A stretch of DNA of 64,000 nucleotides, taken from the NCBI RefSeq assembly GCF_001070855.1, contig NZ_JVLH01000014.1, positions 124,001-188,000 of the forward strand, in the 5' to 3' direction. A model generated the notes under the pieces. The model had not been told where the DNA came from, did no database searches, and saw nothing but the letters and a program-made list of their open reading frames with translations. Made by a program: the position numbers and the translations under genes. The stretch comes from Trueperella pyogenes. GTDB taxonomy: Bacteria; Actinomycetota; Actinomycetes; Actinomycetales; Actinomycetaceae. Position 1 is the stretch's first letter. Each line of letters opens with the position of its first letter. Shown piece after piece: positions 1 to 8,438 of this stretch.

Positions 1-17
1 AAAAATACTTTGCGGTT

Positions 18-55
18 GTTGAGGGGGTGAAGGCCTAGGCCTTCACCCCCTCAAC
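18..55. terminator. Perfect 38-nt palindrome, terminator of the siderophore importer operon
   Basis: A perfect inverted repeat with 19-nt arms lies 40 nt past the stop codon of the minus-strand ATPase gene. Read on the minus strand it is followed by a short spacer and then a T run near the window edge (the plus strand starts with five A residues). This fits a rho-independent terminator for the importer operon. The palindrome could also serve a plus-strand gene ending left of the window. Confidence 0.8.
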
Positions 56-94
56 AGTTTCGCCTCTGTTCGCGCGCGAAAAGCGCGTTAAGAC

Positions 95-850
95 CTAGAA
101 ATAGCTCGCAAGAGGCCCGTCTTCAGTTGTGATCACGTGAACCGGGGTATCGAAGACATCAGTGAGCACCTGGTCAGTCATGATCTCTTCGGGAGTGCCC
201 TGGTAAGCGACAGTGCCATCCTTGAGCGCAACGATGCGCGTGGCGTAGCGAGCCGCAAAATTAATGTCGTGAAGAACAATGACGATCGTGCGTTTAAATT
301 CTTCAGCGGCCCGCCTGAGCAGTTTCATCATTTCAACACTGCGTGCAATATCCAGATTATTGAGCGGCTCATCAAGAAGGATGTAGTCCGTTTCCTGGCA
401 TAAAACCATCGCAACGTAGGCCCGTTGACGCTGTCCACCAGAGAGCTGGTCGAGATAACGCGTTTCTATCGAATCGAGTCCCAAGAAATTGATATAGCGA
501 GTAATGATGTCTTCATCCTGGGCGTTGAGATGCCCATGGCTGTGAGGGAAACGACCGAAGGCGACAAGCTGGCGAACAGTCAGGCGCGAGACGAAGTGGT
601 TCTCTTGGCGAAGAATAGACAAGATCTTCGCCAATTCCTTCGACTTTGTTGTTGATACATCCGCACCGCCAACTGTAATTGTGCCTTCGTCGATGCCAAG
701 GAGGCGGCCAATCATGGTCAGAAGCGTTGACTTTCCGGCGCCGTTCGGGCCGACAAGGGCGGTGATTCCACCGCGCGGGAGCTCAAGGCTAACGGGACCG
801 ATGCGGACGGCCTCGGAATAATGCTTCGCGACTGTATTGAGCTGAATCAT
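95..850 (-). CDS. Iron-siderophore ABC transporter, ATP-binding protein
   Basis: This 251-residue protein is the cytoplasmic ATPase that powers ferric-siderophore import. A Walker A motif GPNGAGKST lies at about residues 34-42, the LSGGQ signature at 136-140, the Walker B LLDEP around 158-162 and the H-loop histidine at about 194. The spacing and the sequence around the signature match the FepC/FecE/YclP group of iron-chelate importers. The start ATG overlaps the stop of the upstream permease by four bases (ATGA), so the genes are translationally coupled. It is the last gene of a four-gene operon (binding protein, permease, permease, ATPase). The family is secure; the exact siderophore cannot be read from the sequence. 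Confidence 0.93.
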   Translation of the reverse strand: MIQLNTVAKHYSEAVRIGPVSLELPRGGITALVGPNGAGKSTLLTMIGRLLGIDEGTITVGGADVSTTKSKELAKILSILRQENHFVSRLTVRQLVAFGRFPHSHGHLNAQDEDIITRYINFLGLDSIETRYLDQLSGGQRQRAYVAMVLCQETDYILLDEPLNNLDIARSVEMMKLLRRAAEEFKRTIVIVLHDINFAARYATRIVALKDGTVAYQGTPEEIMTDQVLTDVFDTPVHVITTEDGPLASYF

Positions 851-1857
851 AGACGCCCCTTCTTCAGAATTGTCACGATGAAGGCCAAGCCACCGATAAA
901 TTCAATAATGATTGAGACAACACCCTGAGCGTTAAAGACATGGTTCATCAAGAAATATGAAGCGGAAAGAACCGCCAGTCCCAGGGCAACCGACATTGCG
1001 AATAAGTATTTGTGATCGCTGGTTGGTGAGAATTGATAGGAAAGCGTTGCTATCAAGAAGCCCAGGAAAGTCATTGGGCCAACTAGCGCGGTCGATGTGG
1101 CGATCAGCAGTGAAACCAGAACCAACACGATGATGCTGGTTTGTTTGTGATTGAGGCCGAGGTTAGTGGCGGTTTCGCGCCCTAATGCGATGACGTTGAG
1201 TCGGTTCGACAAAAGGAAAAGGGATACCGCTGCGATAGCAACGATGGGGAGAGCAACGGGGTAGTAGGCGCGATCGGCGTTTGAGATCGAGCCGAATAAA
1301 CGGGCGGTCAAGACGTCGAATTCGCTGGGGGTCAATAATCTCTGCATGAAGGTGGCAACGGATCCAAGGCCTGCCCCCAGCATCACTCCAATCAAGAGCA
1401 TTGCGTGCATTGACGCATGTTGGCTGGTCAGAAGCCACGAATAGAGAAGCAGAGTGAAGAGAACCATGATGGCCAGTTGGAAGATGAACATCGGTAGGTT
1501 CTGTGCAGCGTTAAACCCAGCAACACCGGCAAAGAAAATCACGGATGTATTGATCACGCGGTACAGAGATTCAAAACCGAGGATCGAGGGGGTGATAATC
1601 CGATTGCCCGCAACGGTTTGGAAGGCGACGGTCGCAAGGCCCTGACATATGGCGACAACCGCGATTGCAAGGATGGAAAACGCGCGTCTTCTGGCGATCG
1701 GCCAAAACTTTGGGCTGGTGACAGGAACGGGATTCTTCCACAGCAATAGACCAACACAGCAAATGGCCGCAACGATCAGTGTCGCGGCAAAGAGCAACCA
1801 CCAGCGTCGCCGCGCAGACGAATTGACAAAGGAAGACGAAGATGAAGAGCGCTTCAT
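847..1857 (-). CDS. Iron-siderophore ABC transporter permease (FecCD family), second subunit
   Basis: A 336-residue polytopic membrane protein of the FecCD/BtuC permease family, with several hydrophobic helices. It contains the family pattern of a Thr-rich loop followed by GPMTFLGF-like sequence near residue 255, where the coupling helix contacts the ATPase. FecCD permeases work as dimers, and here the partner is probably the neighbouring permease, giving a heterodimer as in YclN/YclO or VctD/VctG. It overlaps both neighbours by four bases (ATGA). The N-terminus has a Ser/Arg-rich cytoplasmic leader before the first span. Substrate specificity is inferred only from the operon. Confidence 0.9.
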   Translation of the reverse strand: MKRSSSSSSFVNSSARRRWWLLFAATLIVAAICCVGLLLWKNPVPVTSPKFWPIARRRAFSILAIAVVAICQGLATVAFQTVAGNRIITPSILGFESLYRVINTSVIFFAGVAGFNAAQNLPMFIFQLAIMVLFTLLLYSWLLTSQHASMHAMLLIGVMLGAGLGSVATFMQRLLTPSEFDVLTARLFGSISNADRAYYPVALPIVAIAAVSLFLLSNRLNVIALGRETATNLGLNHKQTSIIVLVLVSLLIATSTALVGPMTFLGFLIATLSYQFSPTSDHKYLFAMSVALGLAVLSASYFLMNHVFNAQGVVSIIIEFIGGLAFIVTILKKGRL

Positions 1858-2849
1858 TGCAATCCTCCTCTGCGGCTTTGGCGCAGGATGAGTGCGATAA
1901 AAACGAAGGCGCCGACAATCCCCAAGATGACAGACACGGGCATCTCGAAGGGCGAAATGATCGTCCGCGCCAGAAGATCAGCGATCGTAACAAGAGCGAC
2001 ACCGGCAAGACAGACCCAGGGAAGGTTTTGGCGAAGATGATCACCCAGAGCCATAGAGATCAGGTTGGGAACGACAAGTCCAAGGAAAGGCAGGGAACCA
2101 ACGACAACGGTCACCACGCCTGTGGCCAAGGCGATTAACCCAGTGGCAATGAGGATCACGCGGTGATAGTTCACGCCTAAGGTCGTTGCGATGTCTTCAC
2201 CGAGGCCCACCGCTGTCAGGCGATCGGCTAAAACGACCACGCCAAGAACAGCAAGCGTGACGATCCACAGAATTTCATACTGGCCGGTATAGACGCTCGT
2301 GAAGGATCCCTGGAACCAGACGCTGAGGTTTTGAAGAGTGTTTGTCTCAAGGGCAAGGAAGGTTGAAACTGCCGAAACGACCGCTCCCAGCATCATTCCC
2401 ATGATTGGGACCAGCAGTGAAGAACGCAGAGATACCCTTCGGAGCAAGGCGAAAAACACCATGGTTCCCAAGAAGGCAAAGGCAACTGCGACCGTCATAC
2501 GAAGAAGGACCGATGCGCTGGGGTACACGATCATAATCGCCAGTAATCCCAAGCCTGCCCATTCGGTGGTTCCCGTTGTCGTGGGTTCTGCGAAGCGGTT
2601 CTGAGTAATGATCTGCATGACCAAACCACACATCGACATCGCCGCGCCTGAAAGTATGAGTGCGACAGTCCGCGGGATGCGAACCGCGATGAACATGTCC
2701 CATCCGTCATCATGGGACAGAATCGAATATTCCCCGGTGCACAACGAAAGAACAAGAAGTCCAAGGACAATGAACGCAGAGACAAGCAGGGCGATTCGTC
2801 GTTTAAGGACCTGGGGTGAGTGCTGGTTTGTCACAGAAGTTTGAGCCAT
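1854..2849 (-). CDS. Iron-siderophore ABC transporter permease (FecCD family), first subunit
   Basis: About 331 residues with multiple membrane spans, from the FecCD family; it has the SLPFLGLVVPNL-type coupling segment typical of these permeases. I place the start at the ATG at 2849. A GTG at 2888 would add 13 residues, but it lies inside a strong hairpin (2859-2892) that is more plausibly a regulatory or attenuating structure. Neither start has a clear Shine-Dalgarno sequence, so the start is the weak point of this call. The 3' end overlaps the second permease by four bases. It forms the importer channel with that subunit. Confidence 0.88.
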   Translation of the reverse strand: MAQTSVTNQHSPQVLKRRIALLVSAFIVLGLLVLSLCTGEYSILSHDDGWDMFIAVRIPRTVALILSGAAMSMCGLVMQIITQNRFAEPTTTGTTEWAGLGLLAIMIVYPSASVLLRMTVAVAFAFLGTMVFFALLRRVSLRSSLLVPIMGMMLGAVVSAVSTFLALETNTLQNLSVWFQGSFTSVYTGQYEILWIVTLAVLGVVVLADRLTAVGLGEDIATTLGVNYHRVILIATGLIALATGVVTVVVGSLPFLGLVVPNLISMALGDHLRQNLPWVCLAGVALVTIADLLARTIISPFEMPVSVILGIVGAFVFIALILRQSRRGGLQ

Positions 2850-2858
2850 AAGTGTTGT

Positions 2859-2892
2859 GGGTGTGTTGGCCCTCGAAAGGACCAACACACCC
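2859..2892 (-). promoter_or_regulatory. Hairpin between binding-protein and permease genes
   Basis: An 11-bp perfect stem with a 12-nt loop sits in the gap after the binding-protein stop codon and just before the first permease. In ABC importers such a hairpin often shields the 3' end of the binding-protein mRNA or partly terminates transcription, so that more binding protein is made than permease. That role is inferred; only the stem is seen. There is no T run after it. Confidence 0.55.
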
Positions 2893-2931
2893 CTGTGTTA
2901 AGAATGAGTTCTCAGACGAATGACTGGGAAC

Positions 2932-3948
2932 TTACTTATTTGCTGAAGCCTTTTCGAAGGAATCGGCAATCGAGTTCAAAATCTCCGTGTAGGTGATGAT
3001 GGACTCGTTCGTGTAGGTGTCATTCGGTGCGTAAACCGTCTGACCCTTCGTCAGGGCAGTGACATTTTTCAGTGCAGCATTCCCATCGATCACGGATTGT
3101 GCAGGGGTGTAGCTGCCTTCCTTGGAAATCGCGGCGTCGCGGTCAAGAACGAAGATCCAGTCGGGGTTTGCCTGAGCGATGGCCTCGACGGAAATGTCAT
3201 CACCGGTGTGAGAGTCGGTGCTGCCCTGAACTTCAAGCGCGGGCTTGAGGCCCAAAAGATCGAAGATTGGTCCCCATGTGCGGCCCTTGGAAGGAGCAAC
3301 GTAGCCGATGTTGCCACCGGAAACGTCCACGGCCATGACGGTGGACTTGCCGTCGTAAGCCTTCTTTGCGCGGTTCAATGCATTGTTGAAGTCGTCGACC
3401 AACTTCTTCGCGTCTTCTTGGTGTCCAAAAATCTCGCCGAGGTCGGTGACCTGACGGATGAGCTCTTCGTTAAGAGGCTTGCCATCGCGCGGTTCGAGGT
3501 TGATCATCGGGACGCCGGGGTTCATTTCCGCAATCTGCGAATCAAATCGAGTGAAACGCTGACCGGAGATGATCAGATCGGGGTTTGATGCCGCAAGTGC
3601 TTCAAGATTCGGGTCGCGGTGCATGCCGATGTCGGCGACGGAATCGGTGTTGTATGCCTTGACGGTCGAGGGGATGAGCTTCTTCGGAGCAGCAACCAAG
3701 GGCACGTTCCACTGTTCGAGCACTTCGAATGTGCGGTTATCAAGGGATGCAACGCGCTGGACGGGCAGCTTAACTTCAACGTTTCCCTGGTCGGATTCGA
3801 TAGTGATAGAGCTGGGCGCAGAGCTGCTTGAGCTTGCTGCAGCGCTTGTTGAGGATTGACTTGACGAGGCCGTGCCCCCTGAGCAGGCGGTCAGTGCCAT
3901 CAACGATGCTGCACCAAGAGCGGTCAGAGACAGGAGCTTACGCGACAT
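2932..3948 (-). CDS. Siderophore-binding lipoprotein of the ABC importer
   Basis: This 338-residue extracytoplasmic binding protein captures ferric siderophore and delivers it to the permeases. A lipoprotein signal peptide ends at the lipobox LTAC (Cys22), followed by a Ser/Ala/Gly-rich tether. The mature part is a class III periplasmic-binding fold (TroA/FepB superfamily), with the two lobes joined by a long helix. The motif NPDLIISGQRF near residues 115-125 is typical of CeuE/YclQ/VctP-like proteins. It is the first gene of the operon. A good IdeR/DtxR-type iron box lies 49 nt upstream, so iron repression is likely. Siderophore identity is unknown; the YclQ/CeuE resemblance suggests catecholate types. 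Confidence 0.9.
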   Translation of the reverse strand: MSRKLLSLTALGAASLMALTACSGGTASSSQSSTSAAASSSSSAPSSITIESDQGNVEVKLPVQRVASLDNRTFEVLEQWNVPLVAAPKKLIPSTVKAYNTDSVADIGMHRDPNLEALAASNPDLIISGQRFTRFDSQIAEMNPGVPMINLEPRDGKPLNEELIRQVTDLGEIFGHQEDAKKLVDDFNNALNRAKKAYDGKSTVMAVDVSGGNIGYVAPSKGRTWGPIFDLLGLKPALEVQGSTDSHTGDDISVEAIAQANPDWIFVLDRDAAISKEGSYTPAQSVIDGNAALKNVTALTKGQTVYAPNDTYTNESIITYTEILNSIADSFEKASANK

Positions 3949-3996
3949 GTTTTTCTCCAGCAGAATGTGAGAGTAGCGAGTGTGTAAGCATATTGA

Positions 3997-4015
3997 TGAA
4001 GAAAGGCTTACCTAA
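3997..4015 (-). promoter_or_regulatory. Putative IdeR/DtxR iron box
   Basis: On the minus strand the 19-mer reads TTAGGTAAGCCTTTCTTCA. It matches the degenerate DtxR/IdeR consensus TWAGGTWAGSCTWACCTWA at 16 of 19 positions, and the left half is essentially perfect. It lies 49 nt upstream of the siderophore-binding lipoprotein gene, where a promoter is expected. Iron-bound IdeR/DtxR repression of the importer is therefore inferred. Confidence 0.65.
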
Positions 4016-4096
4016 ATAAAAATAGGTGAGCGTAGAAACCTGCAGCAACTATTGCGGATCATCTCACTGTTTTGACGGGCACTCCGTCAGATCGCG

Positions 4097-6178
4097 CTAC
4101 TCAACCAGCCCCTGCACTGCGCCGTCCAACTCGCGCAGCCAGGCCTCGGCAGAAACATCCGAAGGCATACGCCAGTCCCCGCGCGGGGACAGCGATCCGC
4201 CAGCCATGACCTTGGGGCCATTGGGAAGCGCGCTGCGCTTGAACTGCTGAGTGAAATAACGACGGATAAACAGGCGCTCCCACTTCACGATCTCGTCCAA
4301 GGAGTATGAAACCTTGTCCTCTTCGGGGTAGCCAGCTGGCCAGTTGCCGCGAGAAGCATCTGACCAGGCCTGCTCTGCCAAGAATGCAATCTTGGACGGA
4401 CGAGCTCCACGTCGAAGCACGTAGTACAGGTTAAAGTCTTGCAGGTTGTAAGGGCCGATCTTGTCCTGCGTGGACTGCATCTTCTGTCCGGGCTTTGCTG
4501 GGACGAGCTCGGGAGAAATTTCGGTTCCCAGAATCGACAGCAAAATCTCGCCAACTTCGGGGGAGAACTGGCCGGAAGAAACCACCCAACGAATCAGGTG
4601 CTGGATCATCGTCTTGGGGACACCGGTATTGACGGCGTAGTGACTCATCTGGTCGCCGACACCGTACGTGCACCAACCCAGTGCAAGCTCTGACAGGTCG
4701 CCTGTGCCCAAGACAATACCGCCCAGGTGATTTGCGAGGCGGAAAAGATAGTCCGTGCGCAGCCCTGCCTGAACGTTTTCAAAAGTCACGTCATAGTCGT
4801 CGTGGCCATCGGCGTAGGGGTGATCGATATCGGCCAGCATCTGCCTGGCCGCAGGGGTGATATCGATTTCCTTGAAGGAGACTCCCAATCGTTCACATAG
4901 CGCAATCGCATTGGTCTTCGTGCGTGCAGAAGTCGCAAAGCCGGGCAGCGTGTAGCCCAGAATATCTGTACGCGGACGACCCAAGAGGTCCATAGCGCGA
5001 GCCGCAACGATCAACGCGTGCGTTGAATCCAAGCCGCCAGAAACACCAATGACAACCTTGGGCTGTCCAATAGCACTCAGGCGCTTCGCGAGCCCCGCAA
5101 CCTGGATGTTGTAGGCCTCGTAGCAGTCCTGCTCCAGCTGGCTCGGGTCGTCGGGGACGAAGGGGAAGCGATCGACTTCGCGTTCCAAACCTAGATCCGT
5201 TCGCGGAGGGTTCATCTCAATGGCAATGCTGTAGGGGCGCGGGATTGAGAGGCCCTCAAGCATCTTTTGAGCGTTGTCGGTGAAAGAATTCTGACGCGTG
5301 CGCTCGGTGCGCAGATGCTCAATATCAACGTCGGCAATGGTGATTTGGGTTCCCGAGGCGAAACGCTCCCCGGCGGCAAGAAGCTGGCCGGCCTCGTAAA
5401 TCAGGGTCTGCCCGTCCCAAGCAAGGTCAGTCGTTGACTCACCCGGTCCGGCGGCGGTGTAGACGTAGGCGCAGGCGCAGCGCGCGGAGGTCGACTGTGC
5501 CAAGAGCTTGCGTTCATCGCCTCGTCCGACAGTGATGGGGGAGGCGCTCAGGTTGAGCAGCACGGTTGCGCCTGAGAGTGCGAGGAGTGAAGCAGGGGTG
5601 ACGGGAACCCACATGTCTTCGCAGACTTCAATACCCACACACAGCCCCGGGATATCGGTGACATCGATCGTCACGGAGCCAAAAGGCAATAGGGGAGCGT
5701 CCCCCGTGTAGGGCTCTGTTGGGGCCCACGGAGCTTGAAGAAGATCGTTATCAAAGCTCGGCGGAGTCACGAAATGACGCTTTTCGTAGAACTCGCGGTA
5801 GTTCGGAAGATAGGACTTCGGGATGACGGCAAGTGCGCGGCCGCGGTGAATCGCAACCGCGCAATTGTAGAGGACTGCTCCCTTGCGCAGTGGCGCGCCG
5901 ACGACGATCAGGGGGAGAAGATCCGCGCTGGCAGCAATGATGGCGGTCAGCGCGCGCTCGACCTCGTCAAGAAGAACATCTTGAAGGAGAAGATCATCGA
6001 TTGCATACCCCGAAACGCACAACTCAGGGAAGAGCGCGATCGAGACGCCGCGTTCATCGCAGCTTCGCGCGGCTGCAATGATTTCTTCAGCATTGGCCAG
6101 TGGCTGTGCGGGATGAACGGGGAGCGTCACTGCCGCCACGCGCGTAAAGCCCTGGTCGTAAAGGGAATGGAAGTTCAT
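4097..6178 (-). CDS. nadE: Glutamine-dependent NAD+ synthetase
   Basis: This 693-residue enzyme makes NAD+ from deamido-NAD+ and ATP, using ammonia released from glutamine. The N-terminal nitrilase-type glutaminase domain shows a Glu-Lys-Cys triad at E52, K121 and C186 (in IEVCEDMW). The C-terminal synthetase domain carries the pyrophosphate loop SGGLDS at 380-385 and the conserved GTGDLSELALGWCTYG segment. The length is that of the two-domain mycobacterial/actinobacterial form, so no separate glutaminase is needed. It lies upstream of the importer on the same strand but has its own 148-nt gap to the binding-protein gene. A sirtuin that consumes NAD+ sits just upstream. Confidence 0.95.
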   Translation of the reverse strand: MNFHSLYDQGFTRVAAVTLPVHPAQPLANAEEIIAAARSCDERGVSIALFPELCVSGYAIDDLLLQDVLLDEVERALTAIIAASADLLPLIVVGAPLRKGAVLYNCAVAIHRGRALAVIPKSYLPNYREFYEKRHFVTPPSFDNDLLQAPWAPTEPYTGDAPLLPFGSVTIDVTDIPGLCVGIEVCEDMWVPVTPASLLALSGATVLLNLSASPITVGRGDERKLLAQSTSARCACAYVYTAAGPGESTTDLAWDGQTLIYEAGQLLAAGERFASGTQITIADVDIEHLRTERTRQNSFTDNAQKMLEGLSIPRPYSIAIEMNPPRTDLGLEREVDRFPFVPDDPSQLEQDCYEAYNIQVAGLAKRLSAIGQPKVVIGVSGGLDSTHALIVAARAMDLLGRPRTDILGYTLPGFATSARTKTNAIALCERLGVSFKEIDITPAARQMLADIDHPYADGHDDYDVTFENVQAGLRTDYLFRLANHLGGIVLGTGDLSELALGWCTYGVGDQMSHYAVNTGVPKTMIQHLIRWVVSSGQFSPEVGEILLSILGTEISPELVPAKPGQKMQSTQDKIGPYNLQDFNLYYVLRRGARPSKIAFLAEQAWSDASRGNWPAGYPEEDKVSYSLDEIVKWERLFIRRYFTQQFKRSALPNGPKVMAGGSLSPRGDWRMPSDVSAEAWLRELDGAVQGLVE

Positions 6179-6261
6179 GGCTTTCCTCCTGAGTCGCTAG
6201 GGCTATTGTCGCCTACTTGGGCGCCTTGCGCCTTCCCGAGGCCGTAGCTGGCTTGGTGTGT

Positions 6262-6996
6262 CTACTTCAGTTCGTTCATGATCCGCTCAAACGACTGAGC
6301 GACGGGGTCGCGGATGATGAGGTCTGCGTCAGCATCGGCGTTCGTTGGCGTCGCGTTCATCAAGACCAAGTGCGAATCCGAGAAATAGTTGAGCAGTCCG
6401 GCAGCGGGATAGACGACCAGAGATGTTCCAGCAACGATCAATAAGTCAGCGTGCACGATCGCCTGAACGGCGCCACTGATGACGTCCTCGTTCAGTGCTT
6501 CGCCGTACATGACGATATCGGGACGGAGCTGTCCGTGGCAGCGAGGACAGGTCGGGACTAACTCCTCAAAGGCCTCGGGAATAGAGGAAAGGGGATAGCC
6601 GGCCCCACAAGCGGTGCACAGAAGGTGCTCCCAGTTTCCGTGGAGTTCCCACACCTGTTTGGAACCGGCACGCTGGTGAAGACCATCGATATTTTGGGTA
6701 ATGACGCACTCGAGAAGCCCATCTGCCTCGAGCGTGGCAAGTGCGCGGTGGGCAGCGTTGGCTTCGACCGGCTTGTGCACCTCGCGAAACCACTCCCAAT
6801 AGGCCTCGGGATGGATTGAAAAGAAATCGATACTGAGTACCTGTTCCAGGGGGATTGTGCGCTCTTGGAAGTAGAAACCGTTCGCACCCCGGAAATCCGG
6901 AATTCCAGACTCCGTGGAGACTCCCGCGCCGCCGAAAAAGACCGTCGAAGGAGAGGTGCGAATCCAATTCGCAAGGGTTGAGATATCACTGGTCAT
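6262..6996 (-). CDS. cobB: NAD-dependent protein deacylase, SIR2 family (sirtuin)
   Basis: A 244-residue sirtuin that removes acyl groups from lysines using NAD+. Visible motifs are GAGVSTESGIPDFRG (about 23-37), TQNIDGLHQRAG (100-111), the catalytic histidine in ELHG (H119), and a zinc site of two CxxC pairs (C127/C130 and C150/C153). The ATG at 6996 has a good AAGGAG ribosome site. It sits between the NAD synthetase and the acetate kinase/phosphotransacetylase genes. This is suggestive, because acetyl-phosphate made by those enzymes acetylates proteins and a sirtuin reverses it. That link is an inference from gene order. Confidence 0.93.
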   Translation of the reverse strand: MTSDISTLANWIRTSPSTVFFGGAGVSTESGIPDFRGANGFYFQERTIPLEQVLSIDFFSIHPEAYWEWFREVHKPVEANAAHRALATLEADGLLECVITQNIDGLHQRAGSKQVWELHGNWEHLLCTACGAGYPLSSIPEAFEELVPTCPRCHGQLRPDIVMYGEALNEDVISGAVQAIVHADLLIVAGTSLVVYPAAGLLNYFSDSHLVLMNATPTNADADADLIIRDPVAQSFERIMNELK

Positions 6997-7095
6997 TGTG
7001 GCTCCTTAGACGATGGAACCGTTTAAGAATACGCCGAGGCCGGGGTGCACATGGCAGCCCCGGCCTCGAATTGCGATGAAAAGTCGCGTCTAGAC

Positions 7096-8289
7096 TCAGA
7101 TCAGCGTCAGAGCCTGACGTGCGATTGCCAGCTCCTCGTTGGTGGGAACAACCATGACGGTGATCGAGGAATCATCGGTCGAAATGGTTGTGGGGGCAGA
7201 GAAACGCTGGTTGTTGATCTCGTTGTCAATACGCACACCAAAGGGGAGCAGACGCTCGCAAACCTCGCGGCGCAGATCAGCATCGTTTTCGCCAATGCCA
7301 GCGGTGAAGGTAATGACATCCAGACCACCGAGCTCAGCGGTGTAGGAGCCGATGTACTTGATGATGCGGGTGACGTAGATGTCCAGGGCCAGGCGCGCAC
7401 GGCGTGCAACCTCGGGGTCCTCAGAATCAACCATGTTACGGACTGCGCGCATGTCATTCTCACCGGTCAAACCCTTCAAGCCCGACTGCTTGTTAAAGAG
7501 GTCATCGACCTCGTCGGCGCTCCAGCCGGTCTGACGCTGCAGGTGGAAAACGACGGCGGGGTCGATGTCGCCGGTGCGGGTTCCCATGACCAAGCCCTCG
7601 AGCGGGGTCAAGCCCATGGAGGTATCGATTGGACGGCCAGCCTTAACGGCGGAGACGGATGCGCCATTACCCAGGTGCAGAACGATCTGACGTAGGGCGT
7701 TATCGCCCAGCAGGGAGGCGACCTTTTCAGAAACGTACTGGTGAGAAGTTCCGTGAGCGCCGTAACGACGAACTGAATACTTCTCGGCAACTTCCTGCTT
7801 CAACGCGTAGGTTGCGGTGTCCTCAGGCAAACGCTGGAAGAAAGCGGTGTCGAAAACCGCGACGTGAGGAGTGTCGGGCATGAGCTCGCGAGCAACATCG
7901 ATGCCCTTGAGGTGCGCGGGGTTGTGCAGGGGAGCCAGCGCGCATAGGTCATTAATCAGGTCACGAACTTCGTCGGTGATCAGAGCCGGACCGTCGAAGT
8001 ACTTACCGCCCTGAACGATGCGGTGACCAACGGCCACGATGTTGGCCTCGGCAAGAGAAGGGCCGACCTCATCGAAGAGGCGCAGAACTTCGCGCATGCC
8101 AACTTCATGATCGGCAATGGGCTCGTTCACATCGACGACCTTCTCGCCGTACTTGTGCTGGATGTGGCCCTCGGATTCGCCGATGCGCTCAACCAAGCCC
8201 TTGGCGATCGCATCGCCGTTGTCGGGGTTGATGAGCTGATACTTGATAGAGGAAGAACCAGAGTTAATAACAAGAACGGTGTCGGTCAC
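7096..8289 (-). CDS. ackA: Acetate kinase
   Basis: A 397-residue acetate kinase interconverting acetyl-phosphate + ADP and acetate + ATP, the ATP-yielding end of fermentation. It begins with the ASKHA-fold phosphate loop VINSGSSSIKYQL and has the ITFTAGIGEN signature near residue 325. The GTG start at 8289 is preceded by GAAAGG at suitable spacing. It is the second gene of a pta-ackA pair on the minus strand. The 149-nt gap to pta contains a strong hairpin, so the two genes may not be expressed equally. Confidence 0.96.
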   Translation of the reverse strand: MTDTVLVINSGSSSIKYQLINPDNGDAIAKGLVERIGESEGHIQHKYGEKVVDVNEPIADHEVGMREVLRLFDEVGPSLAEANIVAVGHRIVQGGKYFDGPALITDEVRDLINDLCALAPLHNPAHLKGIDVARELMPDTPHVAVFDTAFFQRLPEDTATYALKQEVAEKYSVRRYGAHGTSHQYVSEKVASLLGDNALRQIVLHLGNGASVSAVKAGRPIDTSMGLTPLEGLVMGTRTGDIDPAVVFHLQRQTGWSADEVDDLFNKQSGLKGLTGENDMRAVRNMVDSEDPEVARRARLALDIYVTRIIKYIGSYTAELGGLDVITFTAGIGENDADLRREVCERLLPFGVRIDNEINNQRFSAPTTISTDDSSITVMVVPTNEELAIARQALTLI

Positions 8290-8400
8290 GACGTGCCTTT
8301 CTAAGAATCACCTGCGAGGCCGCGGTGTGCGGCGCAATGTCACGCATGGATGAGTGGTCTGATGAGTGCAGTTTACGCGTGGAAGTGATGGAGACGGAAT

Positions 8401-8432
8401 TCGGGGGTGTGGGATTGTCCCCACACCCCCGA
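8401..8432 (-). terminator. Hairpin between pta and ackA
   Basis: A perfect 13-bp G/C-rich stem with a 6-nt loop lies immediately after the pta stop codon. No T run follows on the minus strand, so it may be a partial terminator or an mRNA-processing or stabilising element and not a full stop. Confidence 0.6.
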
Positions 8433-8438
8433 GAATTC

